Origin: an uncultured Prevotellaceae bacterium
Lineage (GTDB): Bacteria; Bacteroidota; Bacteroidia; Bacteroidales; Bacteroidaceae
Direction: 5' to 3'
Length of the DNA stretch: 43,050 bases
Assembly (NCBI GenBank): GCA_946411565.1
Contig: CAMKEM010000023.1
Span: forward strand, 1-43,050
Below the pieces are notes generated by a model, which worked only from the letters and a program-made list of their open reading frames with translations, made no database searches and was not told the origin of the DNA. The first letter of the stretch is position 1. The number at the start of each line of letters is the position of its first letter. Both the position numbers and the translations under genes were made by a program. Shown one piece after another: positions 24,534 to 32,197 of the stretch.

Positions 24534-24690
24534 CTCACTTGCCCTGCGGGCATCCTCTCCCCAGGGGGCGAGGGGAAGTTAGTATTTTTAATTAAAAACA
24601 GATAATGAATATGCCCTTATGCTAAAGAATGTAACTTTTCCCTCGCCCCTTGGGGAGAGGGTGCCCGTAGGGCAGGTGAGGGGCTTTATA
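24534..24690. repeat. GC-rich inverted repeat pair between the barrel and PAP2 genes
   Basis: The left arm at about 24530-24575 (GCCCCTCACTTGCCCTGCGG, then GCATCCTCTCCCC) is inverted at about 24640-24688 (CCCTCGCCCCTTGGGGAGAG, then GGTGCCCGTAGGGC). A single copy of the same sequence is at 16650-16708. The right arm overlaps a false N-terminal extension of the PAP2 frame. Confidence 0.75.
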
Positions 24691-24693
24691 TGT

Positions 24694-25287
24694 ATGATTA
24701 AGAAACTATTTGTTTCTCTGTTTATGGTGGTATCCTCTGCTTGTGCTCACGCACAGGTGGAGGATTATCTGCAATATGTACCTACTGCGATGAATTTCGC
24801 CCTTGAGCCTTGTGGAGTAAAGCCTGCACATAGCTTGAAGGATAGGTTGTTTGTAACGGTTGCTGCTTGGGGCATGACTTATGGCATTGCTGGTGGCTTG
24901 AAGATGACGGTACATGAGTGGCGTCCTGATGACTCTGACGATAAGGCTTTCCCGTCAGGACATAGCGCAAAGGCTTTCTGTGGCGCTAATTTGGTTATGC
25001 ACGAGTATAAGGACGTTTCGCCGTGGATTGGCGTTTCTGCATACGCTATTGCCGCTACTACCGCCACTCTTCGTGTAACGCATAAGAAACATTACGTGCA
25101 CGATGTCCTTGCCGGTGCTGCTATCGGCTATCTCTCTACGGAGGCTGCCTATCTCATGCTTCCTCTCTGGCAGAAGCTTACAACAAAGAAGGATAAGGAT
25201 GATAAAGACAAAGGGAATACAGCCATAGCCATATTCCCTTCTGCAAGTACCGAGCATATTGCCCTCACAGGTGCCATCGTGTTTTAG
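24694..25287 (+). CDS. PAP2-family phosphatase, exported
   Basis: This 197-aa phosphatidic-acid-phosphatase-2 superfamily protein carries the three signature motifs: K70-(6)-R77-P78 in KMTVHEWRP, P87-S-G-H90, and R127-(5)-H133-(3)-D137 in LRVTHKKHYVHDV. Residues 1-21 form a signal peptide (CAHAQ). The frame is open from 24619, but the upstream 25 codons lie in a dispersed GC-rich repeat, so ATG 24694 was chosen. Hydrophobic helices surround the motifs. Substrates of such enzymes include undecaprenyl pyrophosphate, lipid A phosphates and phosphatidylglycerol phosphate; the sequence does not decide. It is in the same direction as the barrel gene, 170 bp downstream. Confidence 0.85.
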   Translation: MIKKLFVSLFMVVSSACAHAQVEDYLQYVPTAMNFALEPCGVKPAHSLKDRLFVTVAAWGMTYGIAGGLKMTVHEWRPDDSDDKAFPSGHSAKAFCGANLVMHEYKDVSPWIGVSAYAIAATTATLRVTHKKHYVHDVLAGAAIGYLSTEAAYLMLPLWQKLTTKKDKDDKDKGNTAIAIFPSASTEHIALTGAIVF

Positions 25288-25323
25288 TTATTCAAGTTAT
25301 TCGTTCCCTTTCTTTTACACCGA

Positions 25324-25563
25324 TAGGGTGTCTGTAAAAAATATGTGTACTATGTGTACCATGTGTACCAAAAAGCTCCAGCCTTAACAAGGCAAGTAGC
25401 AAGACGTATCCCCCGGTGAAGCATCCAAGATATCTCCGAACATAGGGAACGGATTTAGAACGGATTTACAACGGACTTGTAACGGAGGTGAAACGGACTT
25501 GTAATCTGGGCAAATCCCGAATGTTGGGTACACACAGTACACATATTTTTCATAGACACCCTA
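25324..25563. repeat. Nested repeat: inverted arms enclosing 11-bp AACGGACTTGT words
   Basis: The left arm 25324-25360 (TAGGGTGTCTGTAAAAAATA, then TGTGTACTATGTGTACC, with a 9-bp TATGTGTAC word) is inverted at 25526-25563. Inside, 25448-25504 holds five tandem 11-bp words, GAACGGATTTA to AAACGGACTTG. Related 11-bp words occur at 38283-38330 and 38623-38668. The right arm ends 2 bp from the stop codon of the S4 protein. Confidence 0.75.
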
Positions 25564-25565
25564 TA

Positions 25566-26000
25566 TTACTCCTCCTCTTCGTCGTCAAGGTCGAAATCAA
25601 AATCATCGTCAAAGCCGAACATAGCAGGCTCTACGAAGGCATCCATTGCACGGCGGTCTTTCTTCGTTGGGCGACCTGTGCCGCGAGCACGATCCACGAA
25701 ACCGCTGATGCGTGACATCTCAAGAAGTTCGTATTGTTTTGGATCTGTCACGTTCTCGTATATCTCAGGAACGAGTTTCGCACCTACACGGTTTTCTATC
25801 GCCTTTAACACCTTGAAAGAGTAGGTTACAGGCGGTTTCTTAACAGATACGGTCTCTCCGACCTTTATTATATGGCTTGGCTTGATATTCACGCCATTCT
25901 TGGTTACACGACCGTTCTTGCAAGCGTCAGCAGCAATACTGCGAGTCTTGAAGATGCGTGCTGCCCATAGCCATTTGTCTATGCGAGCCTGTTCGTTCAT
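25566..26000 (-). CDS. RNA-binding S4-domain protein (Hsp15-like)
   Basis: This 144-aa protein resembles heat-shock protein 15 (HslR), which binds 50S subunits carrying stalled nascent chains. The S4 domain covers residues 6-65: RIDKWLWAARIFKTRSIAAD, then NGRVTKNGVNIKPSHIIKVG. The basic GTGRPTKKDRR segment lies near 110-118, and the tail is very acidic (DDDFDFDLDDEEEE). The start codon overlaps the pth stop by one base (TAATG), so the two are translationally coupled. The pairing of peptidyl-tRNA hydrolase with an Hsp15-type protein fits rescue of stalled ribosomes. Cytoplasmic. Confidence 0.88.
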   Translation of the reverse strand: MNEQARIDKWLWAARIFKTRSIAADACKNGRVTKNGVNIKPSHIIKVGETVSVKKPPVTYSFKVLKAIENRVGAKLVPEIYENVTDPKQYELLEMSRISGFVDRARGTGRPTKKDRRAMDAFVEPAMFGFDDDFDFDLDDEEEE

Positions 26001-26563
26001 TACTTCTTGTTGTATTGGTTCATTGTCCTTTGGATGCCTGCAAGGACGAAACTCTTGATAATCTCACGAGCAGTATCAATGCAAGGCTGAAGTATTTTCT
26101 TGTCCTCGTCAGAGAACTTGCCGAGAACCCAATCCACTTGCTGTCCCTTGTTGAACTCGCTACCTATACCCATACGAAGACGTGCGTACTGCTGACCAAT
26201 GAGTTGCTGAATATGTCCTAAGCCGTTGTGACCACCGTTAGAGCCATTTCCTCTTAGGCGCATCTTACCGAGTGGAAGTGCGAGGTCATCAACGATAACG
26301 AGAAGATTCTCATTAGGAATATTCTCTTTCTCAAGCCAATAGCGCACGGCATTGCCGCTGAGGTTCATGTATGTGGTAGGCTTCAGCAGAATGAGCTTAC
26401 GGCCTTTCACGCTTGTTTCTGCTACATAGCCGTAACGCTTGTCCTCGAAGGTTACGCCCTGCTCTTCGGCAAAGCTATCTACGACCATCCAACCAGCGTT
26501 ATGACGGGTTTCGTGATATTCAGGTCCTGGGTTTCCGAGACCGACGATTAGATATTTTTCCAT
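26000..26563 (-). CDS. pth: Peptidyl-tRNA hydrolase
   Basis: Pth cleaves peptidyl-tRNA released prematurely from ribosomes. The length, 187 aa, is typical. The N-terminal signature [22 protein letters not shown] holds catalytic H21 with N11 and N22. [32 protein letters not shown] and [12 protein letters not shown] are the other conserved blocks. The gene ends by overlapping the S4-domain gene by one base and lies downstream of rplY, separated by a terminator and a palindromic repeat. Cytoplasmic. Confidence 0.97.
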   Translation of the reverse strand: MEKYLIVGLGNPGPEYHETRHNAGWMVVDSFAEEQGVTFEDKRYGYVAETSVKGRKLILLKPTTYMNLSGNAVRYWLEKENIPNENLLVIVDDLALPLGKMRLRGNGSNGGHNGLGHIQQLIGQQYARLRMGIGSEFNKGQQVDWVLGKFSDEDKKILQPCIDTAREIIKSFVLAGIQRTMNQYNKK

Positions 26564-26566
26564 AAT

Positions 26567-26719
26567 TTAGCCCCCCATCCCCCCAAGGGGGAGTATTTAT
26601 TATAGTATATTTTGCTATGGGGAATTGTAAATATTTGTATTTAGAAGCCTACCCTTTGAAACTTCAATATTATTGAATAATACTATCAAAGAACTCCCCC
26701 TTGGGGTGATGGGGGGCTT
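26567..26719. repeat. GC-rich inverted arms upstream of pth
   Basis: GCCCCCCATCCCCCCAAGGG (26569 on) is inverted by CTCCCCCTTGGGGTGATGGG, ending about 26717. The roughly 100-bp loop contains ATTATTGAATAATACT and partners such as AGTATTTATTATAG. The arms reach within a few bases of the pth start on one side and the terminator on the other. Confidence 0.7.
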
Positions 26720-26720
26720 T

Positions 26721-26758
26721 AAAAAAAGGGCATCCTTTTCAGATGCCCTTTTATGTTT
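26721..26758 (-). terminator. Intrinsic terminator of rplY (bidirectional)
   Basis: AAAAGGGCATC (26724-26734) pairs with GATGCCCTTTT (26742-26752) around a 7-nt loop. On the minus strand it is followed by a T-run, and on the plus strand by TATGTTTTT. Confidence 0.8.
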
Positions 26759-26779
26759 TTGTTGTCAGTAAAGCGTGGT

Positions 26780-27385
26780 TTACTTCTTAGCGGCAGCAGC
26801 TTCAGCAGCAGCGGCAGCAGCAGCACGTGTCATCTTGACAGAGCATACAACTACTTCCTTACCTGTAGCGAGCTCAAGACCCTCGTAGTGGAGTGAACCA
26901 ACCTTGATTGACTTACCGATCTCAAGTTCTGTAACGTCAACGTCGAGCTTCTCAGGAATCTTACCGTAAGGAGCAGTAACCTTGAGCTGACGGATAGAGA
27001 GGCTCATACGACCACCGGCACGTACACCAGCAGCGTGACCAACGAGGTTTACAGGGATACCAACAGTGATTGGCTTCTCAGGAGTTACCTCGAAGAAATC
27101 AACGTGAAGGAGAGCGTCTGTTACTGGGTGGAACTGGAGCTCCTTGAGGATAGCAATGTGCTTCTCGCCCTCGATTTCGAGGTTGATAACGTAGATGTTT
27201 GGAGTGTAAACAACCTTACGGAGCTCTGCGAATGAAACAGCGAAAGCCTTAGCTACAGGAAGACCGTTCTCGTCCTTCTTCTCACCATAGAGGTTACATG
27301 GTACGAGACCTTCCTTACGCATCAGCTTTGATGCCTTCTTACCCATGTCAGTTCTGTTCTGACCTTTTACTGAAATTTCTAACAT
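26780..27385 (-). CDS. rplY: 50S ribosomal protein L25 / CTC-family protein
   Basis: This 5S-rRNA-binding ribosomal protein bL25 is in its two-domain CTC (general stress) form, 201 aa. Residues 1-92 make the L25 domain (KLMRKEGLVPCNLYG and EKHIAILKELQFHPVTDALL). Residues about 95-185 make the TL5/CTC C-terminal beta domain (KPITVGIPVNLVGHAAGVRA, then LDVDVTELEIGKSIKVGSL). A short Ala-rich tail (AAAAAAEAAAAKK) follows. The promoter box is at 27497-27504 and a strong terminator follows, so the gene is monocistronic. Its leader can form a small hairpin at CGAGATGACATTCTCG. Confidence 0.95.
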   Translation of the reverse strand: MLEISVKGQNRTDMGKKASKLMRKEGLVPCNLYGEKKDENGLPVAKAFAVSFAELRKVVYTPNIYVINLEIEGEKHIAILKELQFHPVTDALLHVDFFEVTPEKPITVGIPVNLVGHAAGVRAGGRMSLSIRQLKVTAPYGKIPEKLDVDVTELEIGKSIKVGSLHYEGLELATGKEVVVCSVKMTRAAAAAAAEAAAAKK

Positions 27386-27496
27386 AATTTGTGTTACTCT
27401 AAATTAAGTTGTTAAACGATAATTTGTTAATTGCTTAATTCGCCATCACACGAGAATGTCATCTCGATTTTCGGGATGTGCTCAAAAAAAGCGCTG

Positions 27497-27504
27497 CAAA
27501 GGTA
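27497..27504 (-). promoter_or_regulatory. Bacteroidetes-type promoter of rplY
   Basis: On the minus strand this reads TACCTTTG followed by CAGC, a consensus -7 box 112 bp upstream of rplY. Confidence 0.65.
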
Positions 27505-27599
27505 CTTATATTTCTTGACTTAAGCAAGGATTTTTAGAAAAATCGTCACTTTTTCTGCTAAAAATACTAATTTTATTTGGATAATCGCATCATTTTTCA

Positions 27600-27607
27600 T
27601 AATTTTG
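27600..27607 (+). promoter_or_regulatory. Bacteroidetes-type promoter of the nusB operon
   Basis: TAATTTTG followed by CAC has a TTTGG about 20 bp upstream that fits the -33 element. It lies 96 bp before the nusB start and diverges from the rplY promoter. Confidence 0.65.
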
Positions 27608-27702
27608 CACTCGTTATGAAGAGATTGTAGCCTGAAGCGCAGGTTAGCTAATGGAAACAGTCAATCTATGAACACAAAAGAATAAAAGACTAATAAGGTG
27701 CA

Positions 27703-28641
27703 ATGATTAACAGAGAACTAATCCGTATCAAAGCCGTGCAACTTACCTATGCGTATTTCCAGAACGGTAACCACAACATCGACAACGCTGAAAAGGAACT
27801 TGTTTTCAGTCTGTCAAAATCGTATCATCTTTACAACTACCTTCTTCAGCTCATCGTTGAAGTAACAAAGATGGCGCGCAAGCACCTTGAAGTTGCTGTT
27901 GCTCGTGCTCAGCGTGAGGGACAGCCTTTACCTTCTTCCAAGTTCGTGGACAATAAGTTTTCTTTCCAGCTTGAGATTAACAAGATGCTTCAGGAGTTCT
28001 ATGACAGTCAGAAGCATATCTGGGAAGACAACATCGAATACGTTAAGAAACTTTATCTCCAGATAGAGGCAAGCGATATATATAAGGAATATATGAGCGA
28101 TGCCGAGAATAGCTATGAGGCTGACCGTGAATTGTGGCGTAAGCTCTATCGTCAGTTCATTCAGGACAATGACGATCTCGCTGCTGTTCTTGAAGAGATA
28201 AGTCTTTACTGGAATGATGACAAGGATGTTGTTGATACATTCGTCCTGAAGACAATCAAGCGTTTTGAGGAAAAGTCAAATGCGAACTTTGAATTGCTTC
28301 CTGAGTATCGTGATGAGGAGGATCGTGAGTTTGCCCGCAAGCTTTTCCGTGCTTCTATCCTCAATACAGAGCAGTATCAGCGCTATATGACAGAGGCTTC
28401 ACTTAACTGGGATTTCTCTCGTCTGGCATATATGGATGTTATCATCATGCAGTTGGCTATCACCGAGATGCTCAACTTCCCTAACATCCCAGTCAATGTC
28501 ACAATCAACGAGTATGTGGATCTTGCCAAGCTTTATTCTACACCTCGTTCTGGTGGCTATATCAACGGTATGCTTGATGCCATCGCTCGCCATCTCATTG
28601 AGACTGGCAAGATGCTGAAGGTTATGCCTGAGAAGAAGTAA
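27703..28641 (+). CDS. nusB: Transcription antitermination factor NusB, long Bacteroidetes form
   Basis: NusB with S10 (NusE) binds boxA RNA and supports rRNA antitermination. The protein is 312 aa, about twice the E. coli length, as in other Bacteroidetes. The N-terminal half starts MINRELIRIKAVQLTYAYFQ, itself NusB-like. The conserved NusB core lies at about 195-305, with REFARKLFRASILNTEQYQR, NWDFSRLAYMDVIIMQLAI and PVNVTINEYVDLAKLYSTPR. It heads a run nusB-yajC-ybbR-coaE. The gap to yajC (28642-28800) is filled by a palindromic repeat, so transcription of downstream genes may be modulated there. Confidence 0.93.
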   Translation: MINRELIRIKAVQLTYAYFQNGNHNIDNAEKELVFSLSKSYHLYNYLLQLIVEVTKMARKHLEVAVARAQREGQPLPSSKFVDNKFSFQLEINKMLQEFYDSQKHIWEDNIEYVKKLYLQIEASDIYKEYMSDAENSYEADRELWRKLYRQFIQDNDDLAAVLEEISLYWNDDKDVVDTFVLKTIKRFEEKSNANFELLPEYRDEEDREFARKLFRASILNTEQYQRYMTEASLNWDFSRLAYMDVIIMQLAITEMLNFPNIPVNVTINEYVDLAKLYSTPRSGGYINGMLDAIARHLIETGKMLKVMPEKK

Positions 28642-28653
28642 AGCCCCGCCAAT

Positions 28654-28800
28654 ATTTACTATTTGACTATTTACTATTTACTATTTACTATTTTGTCGCA
28701 ACTATAGACGAAAAGTAAATGCCCATAGAGAATAGGAAATAGTAAATGATTAAATGGTAAATAAATTGTAAATAGTAAATAGTTAAATAGTAAATAAAAT
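28654..28800. repeat. Palindrome built from 7-bp words (ATTTACT)
   Basis: The left arm 28654-28694 repeats ATTTACT about five times. The right arm 28737-28800 carries AGTAAAT words. The right arm ends exactly at the base before the yajC ATG, so in mRNA the start codon sits at the base of the potential hairpin. Confidence 0.8.
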
Positions 28801-29118
28801 ATGACTTCAATTTTTCTTGCAGCACAGGCCCAGCAGGGTGGTGGCTACTCAATGCTCATTATGATGGTTGCAATCTTTGCAATCATGTGGTTCTTCATGA
28901 TTCGTCCTCAGCAGAAGAAGCAGAAGGAAATCCGTAATTTCCAGAACTCTCTTCAGGAAGGTACGGAGATTGTTACAGGTGGTGGTCTTCATGGTACTGT
29001 GAAGAAAATCAACCTCGAGAAGGGCACAGTTGACATTGAGATTGCTCGTGGCGTTGTTGTGACCTGTGACAAGAACTATGTCTTCGCTGATGCTTCTGCT
29101 GCTCAGCCAACAAAGTAA
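28801..29118 (+). CDS. yajC: Preprotein translocase subunit YajC
   Basis: YajC is a small membrane protein associated with SecDF. It has 105 aa. One transmembrane helix spans about 18-37 (YSMLIMMVAIFAIMWFFMIR), followed by the family motif RPQQKKQKE and then the conserved EGTEIVTGGGLHGTVKKI cytoplasmic domain. The gene is second in the nusB operon and 10 bp before the YbbR-like gene. The start codon directly follows a palindromic repeat and has no Shine-Dalgarno. Confidence 0.95.
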   Translation: MTSIFLAAQAQQGGGYSMLIMMVAIFAIMWFFMIRPQQKKQKEIRNFQNSLQEGTEIVTGGGLHGTVKKINLEKGTVDIEIARGVVVTCDKNYVFADASAAQPTK

Positions 29119-29128
29119 ACAGTAATAG

Positions 29129-30115
29129 GTGAACAAACCAATGGGCGTCAAGCCGTACAAGGTTATAAGGGACTTCTTGTTCAGTGCTGTGAATAAGGAG
29201 TTCTTTGTGTTTCTCTTTTTCCTTGCCGTAAGTGCCGGATTCTGGTTTATGACGGTACTTAATGAAACAACCGAAAAAGAGATTCCTGTGCCTGTGCAGT
29301 TTATTGGCGTTCCGCATAATATTGTTATTACTGAACCTCTGCCTGATACTATACGTGTTGTGGTTCGTGATAAGGGATTTGTGCTGATGTCTTACCTTCA
29401 TGGTGACATCGTAAAGCCGCTGAAAATCAATTTCACTACCTATGCTCGTGGTAATGGTAAGGGAAGTGTAACTATTTCTGAGGTGCAGAAAACGTTGGGC
29501 TCAATGTTCTATGCCAGCAGTAAGATAGTTTCCGTCAAGCCTGAGAAAATGGATTTCCTCTTCAACTTCGGAATGTCGAAGATTGTCAAGGCGCATATTG
29601 ATGGCATTATAAGACCTGCTGATACATATTACCTTGCCCGTACTGCAATATCTCCTGATAGTATCAAGATATATGCCACTCAGGCTATGCTGGATAGTAT
29701 CAAGGAACTCTTCACAGAGAATATAGATCTTGTAGGTTTCAAAGATACTATAACGAAGGATATCCCTCTAAAGAAGATAAAGGGCGTAAAGATGGTGCCT
29801 GACCATATCAAGGCTACTTTCTTCCCCGATATGCTTACGGAGAAAGTTGTACAGGTGCCTATCGTTTCTGTCAATATGCCAGACGGTTTGGTTCTTCGCA
29901 CTTTCCCTACAAAGGTTAACGTGAAGGTCGTTGCAGGCAGAAGTCGTATTGATGCTATTCGTCCAGAGAGCTTCAGCGTGGTGGTTGACTATGATGATGT
30001 GGCTACCCATCCTTCTGACAAGTGCAGTCTCATTCTTCGAACTGTGCCTAACGGAATAGCAAATGCTTCTCTTGAGATGCAGCAGGTGGACTATCTTATC
30101 GAGAATATCAGATGA
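29129..30115 (+). CDS. YbbR-like (CdaR-type) domain protein
   Basis: This 328-aa single-pass membrane protein has its transmembrane helix at about 23-43 (EFFVFLFFLAVSAGFWFMTV). The periplasmic part consists of YbbR-like beta repeats; segments such as RVVVRDKGFVLMSYL, HIDGIIRPADTYYLARTAIS and VVQVPIVSVNMPDGLVLRTF mark them. In Firmicutes CdaR regulates diadenylate cyclase CdaA; no cdaA is in this window, so that link is not claimed. The fixed order yajC-ybbR-coaE is typical of Bacteroidetes. It begins 10 bp after yajC. The start codon at 29129 appears to be GTG. Confidence 0.82.
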   Translation: MNKPMGVKPYKVIRDFLFSAVNKEFFVFLFFLAVSAGFWFMTVLNETTEKEIPVPVQFIGVPHNIVITEPLPDTIRVVVRDKGFVLMSYLHGDIVKPLKINFTTYARGNGKGSVTISEVQKTLGSMFYASSKIVSVKPEKMDFLFNFGMSKIVKAHIDGIIRPADTYYLARTAISPDSIKIYATQAMLDSIKELFTENIDLVGFKDTITKDIPLKKIKGVKMVPDHIKATFFPDMLTEKVVQVPIVSVNMPDGLVLRTFPTKVNVKVVAGRSRIDAIRPESFSVVVDYDDVATHPSDKCSLILRTVPNGIANASLEMQQVDYLIENIR

Positions 30116-30160
30116 TGATTCCACTGTGAGTCTTCTTTGATTCCTATTTATAAGGTGCTT

Positions 30161-30724
30161 ATGAGAATAGCTATAACAGGCGGTATAGGCTCAGGAAAGT
30201 CGTATGTTTGCCAAAGGCTGAAGGAACGTGGCATTGGAGTATATGACTGTGATGCTGGTGCCAAGAAACTGATGGCTTCATCCGAGGAAATACGAAGTGC
30301 TCTTGTGAAGCTCATTGGTGAGGATGCCTATGACGGCTGGACGCTAAATAAAGCCGTTGTTGCAAAATTCCTGCTTGAGTCTGAAAGCAATAAGCAGGCT
30401 ATCAATGCAATAGTTCATCCTGCCGTGATACGCGACTTCTATGCCTCTGGTCTTCAGTGGATGGAGAGTGCTATTCTGTATGAGGCTCATCTTGAGCATA
30501 CCGTTGATAAGGTGGTATGTGTTACGGCTCCTGAGAACGTGAGAATAGATAGGGTAGTGAAACGCGACTCTATCTCAAAGGAAAGAGCTAAGCAATGGAT
30601 TGATGCACAGACACCTCAGCAAGAAATTGCCAAACGTGCTGATGCCGTTATCGTAAACGATGGGGTTGAGGACGTTGATAAGCAGATTGACAAGGTTCTG
30701 ACCTTGTTTAATAAAATAGATTGA
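30161..30724 (+). CDS. coaE: Dephospho-CoA kinase
   Basis: CoaE phosphorylates dephospho-CoA, the last step of CoA synthesis. The start is ATG 30161 (MRIAITGGIGSGKS, 187 aa); a TTG-initiated extension from 30137 adds eight residues without family support. The P-loop GGIGSGKS is at 7-14. YDCDAGAKKLM, the IVHPAVIRDFYA segment and the lid region RVVKRDSISKERAKQWIDAQ are conserved. VIVNDG near the C-terminus is also typical. Cytoplasmic. It lies 45 bp after the YbbR-like gene. Confidence 0.93.
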   Translation: MRIAITGGIGSGKSYVCQRLKERGIGVYDCDAGAKKLMASSEEIRSALVKLIGEDAYDGWTLNKAVVAKFLLESESNKQAINAIVHPAVIRDFYASGLQWMESAILYEAHLEHTVDKVVCVTAPENVRIDRVVKRDSISKERAKQWIDAQTPQQEIAKRADAVIVNDGVEDVDKQIDKVLTLFNKID

Positions 30725-30767
30725 TCTTAACATAGAATAATAAATATATTAATCATAAAAAAGAAAC

Positions 30768-31199
30768 ATGCAACAAACAATTCTTGCCATTTCTGGCAAA
30801 CCAGGACTTTACAAGTTAGTTTCACGCGGTAAGATGAACCTTATCGTTGAGTCACTCGATGCAAGCCACAAGCGTATGCCTGCTTTCGCTACTGACCGTG
30901 TAACATCACTTTCAGATATCGCAATGTACACTTACGAGGAGGATGTTCCTTTGATGAAGGTTCTTGCTGCTCTCCGTGACAAGGAAGAGGGTAAGAAGGC
31001 TTCAGTTAACTATAAGAAGGCAAGTGGTGCAGAGCTTCAGGAGTACTTCGGTTCTTTCCTTCCAGACTTCGACCGTGAGCGCGTTCACACAAGCGATATC
31101 AAGAAGCTCCTTCAGTGGTATGATATCCTCGTAGAGGCTGGCATTACAGACTTCGAGGATCCAGAGACAGAGGCTGCAGAAAATACAGAGGAAAAATAA
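30768..31199 (+). CDS. DUF5606 family protein, 143 aa
   Basis: This is a member of the Bacteroidetes-restricted DUF5606 family, recognised from the opening ILAISGKPGLYKLVSRGKMN and LIVESLDASHKRMPAFATDR, then DIAMYTYEEDVPLMKVLAAL. The function is unknown. The first 65 residues look like a small beta-barrel of the SH3-like kind. The second half is helical (SGAELQEYFGSFLPDFDRER, then HTSDIKKLLQWYDILVEAG) and ends in an acidic tail. Codon choice is strongly biased, suggesting high expression. It follows coaE by 43 bp and is probably in the same operon. Confidence 0.85.
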   Translation: MQQTILAISGKPGLYKLVSRGKMNLIVESLDASHKRMPAFATDRVTSLSDIAMYTYEEDVPLMKVLAALRDKEEGKKASVNYKKASGAELQEYFGSFLPDFDRERVHTSDIKKLLQWYDILVEAGITDFEDPETEAAENTEEK

Positions 31200-31205
31200 G
31201 TAATT

Positions 31206-31253
31206 AAATGAAAAGTGAAAAATGCTACATTTTTCACTTTTCGCTTTTCATTT
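31206..31253. repeat. A/T-word hairpin between the DUF5606 and antiporter genes
   Basis: AAATGAAAAGTGAAAAATG (31206-31224) is inverted by CATTTTTCACTTTTCGCTTT and following bases to 31253. The same TTTTTCACTTTTCATTT words appear at 8896-8918. It may terminate or attenuate the upstream operon. Confidence 0.7.
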
Positions 31254-31261
31254 ATAGGAAT

Positions 31262-32188
31262 ATGCTGCTTGATATATTAGCAATAGTAGTTGGCATCTTT
31301 GTAGTGCTGAAGGGGGCGGACTTTCTTACGGATGGTGCTGTGTCCTTGGCTCAACGTGCTGGTATTCCAGAGATGGTTATCGGACTTACGGTTGTTGCCC
31401 TCGGAACCTCCATGCCAGAGCTTTTCGTGAGCCTTACCTCTGCTATTCAGGGTACTACCGATATTGCCGTGGCAAATGTAGTGGGCAGTAATATTTTTAA
31501 CGTACTGCTTATTGCCGGTACAGCCGCTGCCGTAGCTCCAATGACAATCTCAAAGGGAACTGTGCGTAGGGATATTCCTGTTGCCGTTGGTGCTTCCGTC
31601 ATTCTTCTTTGCTTTGGCATATATGGCGAGATAAATCGTTGGGCAGGTGCTCTTTTCGTGCTCCTTCTCATTGCATATATGATATATGCGGTAAAGACAG
31701 CCTCTTCTGATGATGAGTCAGATGTAGAGGACAAGAAACTAACCGTTTGGGGAGCTGTTATAAGACTGATAGGAGGACTTGCAGCTCTCGTACTGGGTAG
31801 TGACTGGTTTGTGAGTGGTGCTACAAGTGTGGCTGCTTCTCTTGGCGTAAGCGATGCTATTATCGGACTTACAATCGTTGCAGGCGGTACTTCTCTTCCT
31901 GAACTTGCCACAAGTGTTGTGGCTGCTCGTAAGGGACAGTCGGCTATCGCTATGGGCAATGTCATAGGCTCATGCGTGTATAACATACTTCTCATAATTG
32001 GCGTTACAGGTCTTATCTCGCCTATGGTCATTGGTGGAATAACTCCTCTCGACTTTGGAATGATGATGCTTAGCATAACCCTTCTGTGGCTCTTCTCATT
32101 CACTAAATATGAAGTAGAGCGTTGGGAAGGCTTTGCCATGTTGGCTTTGTTCGCAGGATATATGGCATATCTTGTTTACACCGTTTAG
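31262..32188 (+). CDS. Calcium/sodium antiporter (CaCA family, YrbG-like)
   Basis: This inner-membrane cation exchanger has 308 aa from ATG 31262 (MLLDILAIVVGIFVVLKGAD). The frame is open to 31208, but those codons belong to the hairpin repeat. About ten hydrophobic segments form two inverted repeats with the alpha motifs GTSMPELFVSLTSA and GGTSLPELATSVVA, each followed by a GN(V/I)xGS-type helix (VANVVGSNIFNVLLI, MGNVIGSCVYNILLI). A charged cytoplasmic loop (SSDDESDVEDKK) separates the halves. The substrate Ca2+/Na+ is inferred from the family. Confidence 0.93.
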   Translation: MLLDILAIVVGIFVVLKGADFLTDGAVSLAQRAGIPEMVIGLTVVALGTSMPELFVSLTSAIQGTTDIAVANVVGSNIFNVLLIAGTAAAVAPMTISKGTVRRDIPVAVGASVILLCFGIYGEINRWAGALFVLLLIAYMIYAVKTASSDDESDVEDKKLTVWGAVIRLIGGLAALVLGSDWFVSGATSVAASLGVSDAIIGLTIVAGGTSLPELATSVVAARKGQSAIAMGNVIGSCVYNILLIIGVTGLISPMVIGGITPLDFGMMMLSITLLWLFSFTKYEVERWEGFAMLALFAGYMAYLVYTV

Positions 32189-32197
32189 AAATTGAAG

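Noticed and set aside
24619..24693. N-terminal extension of the PAP2 protein
   Set aside because: These 25 codons are the right arm of a dispersed GC-rich repeat; the signal peptide begins at 24694.
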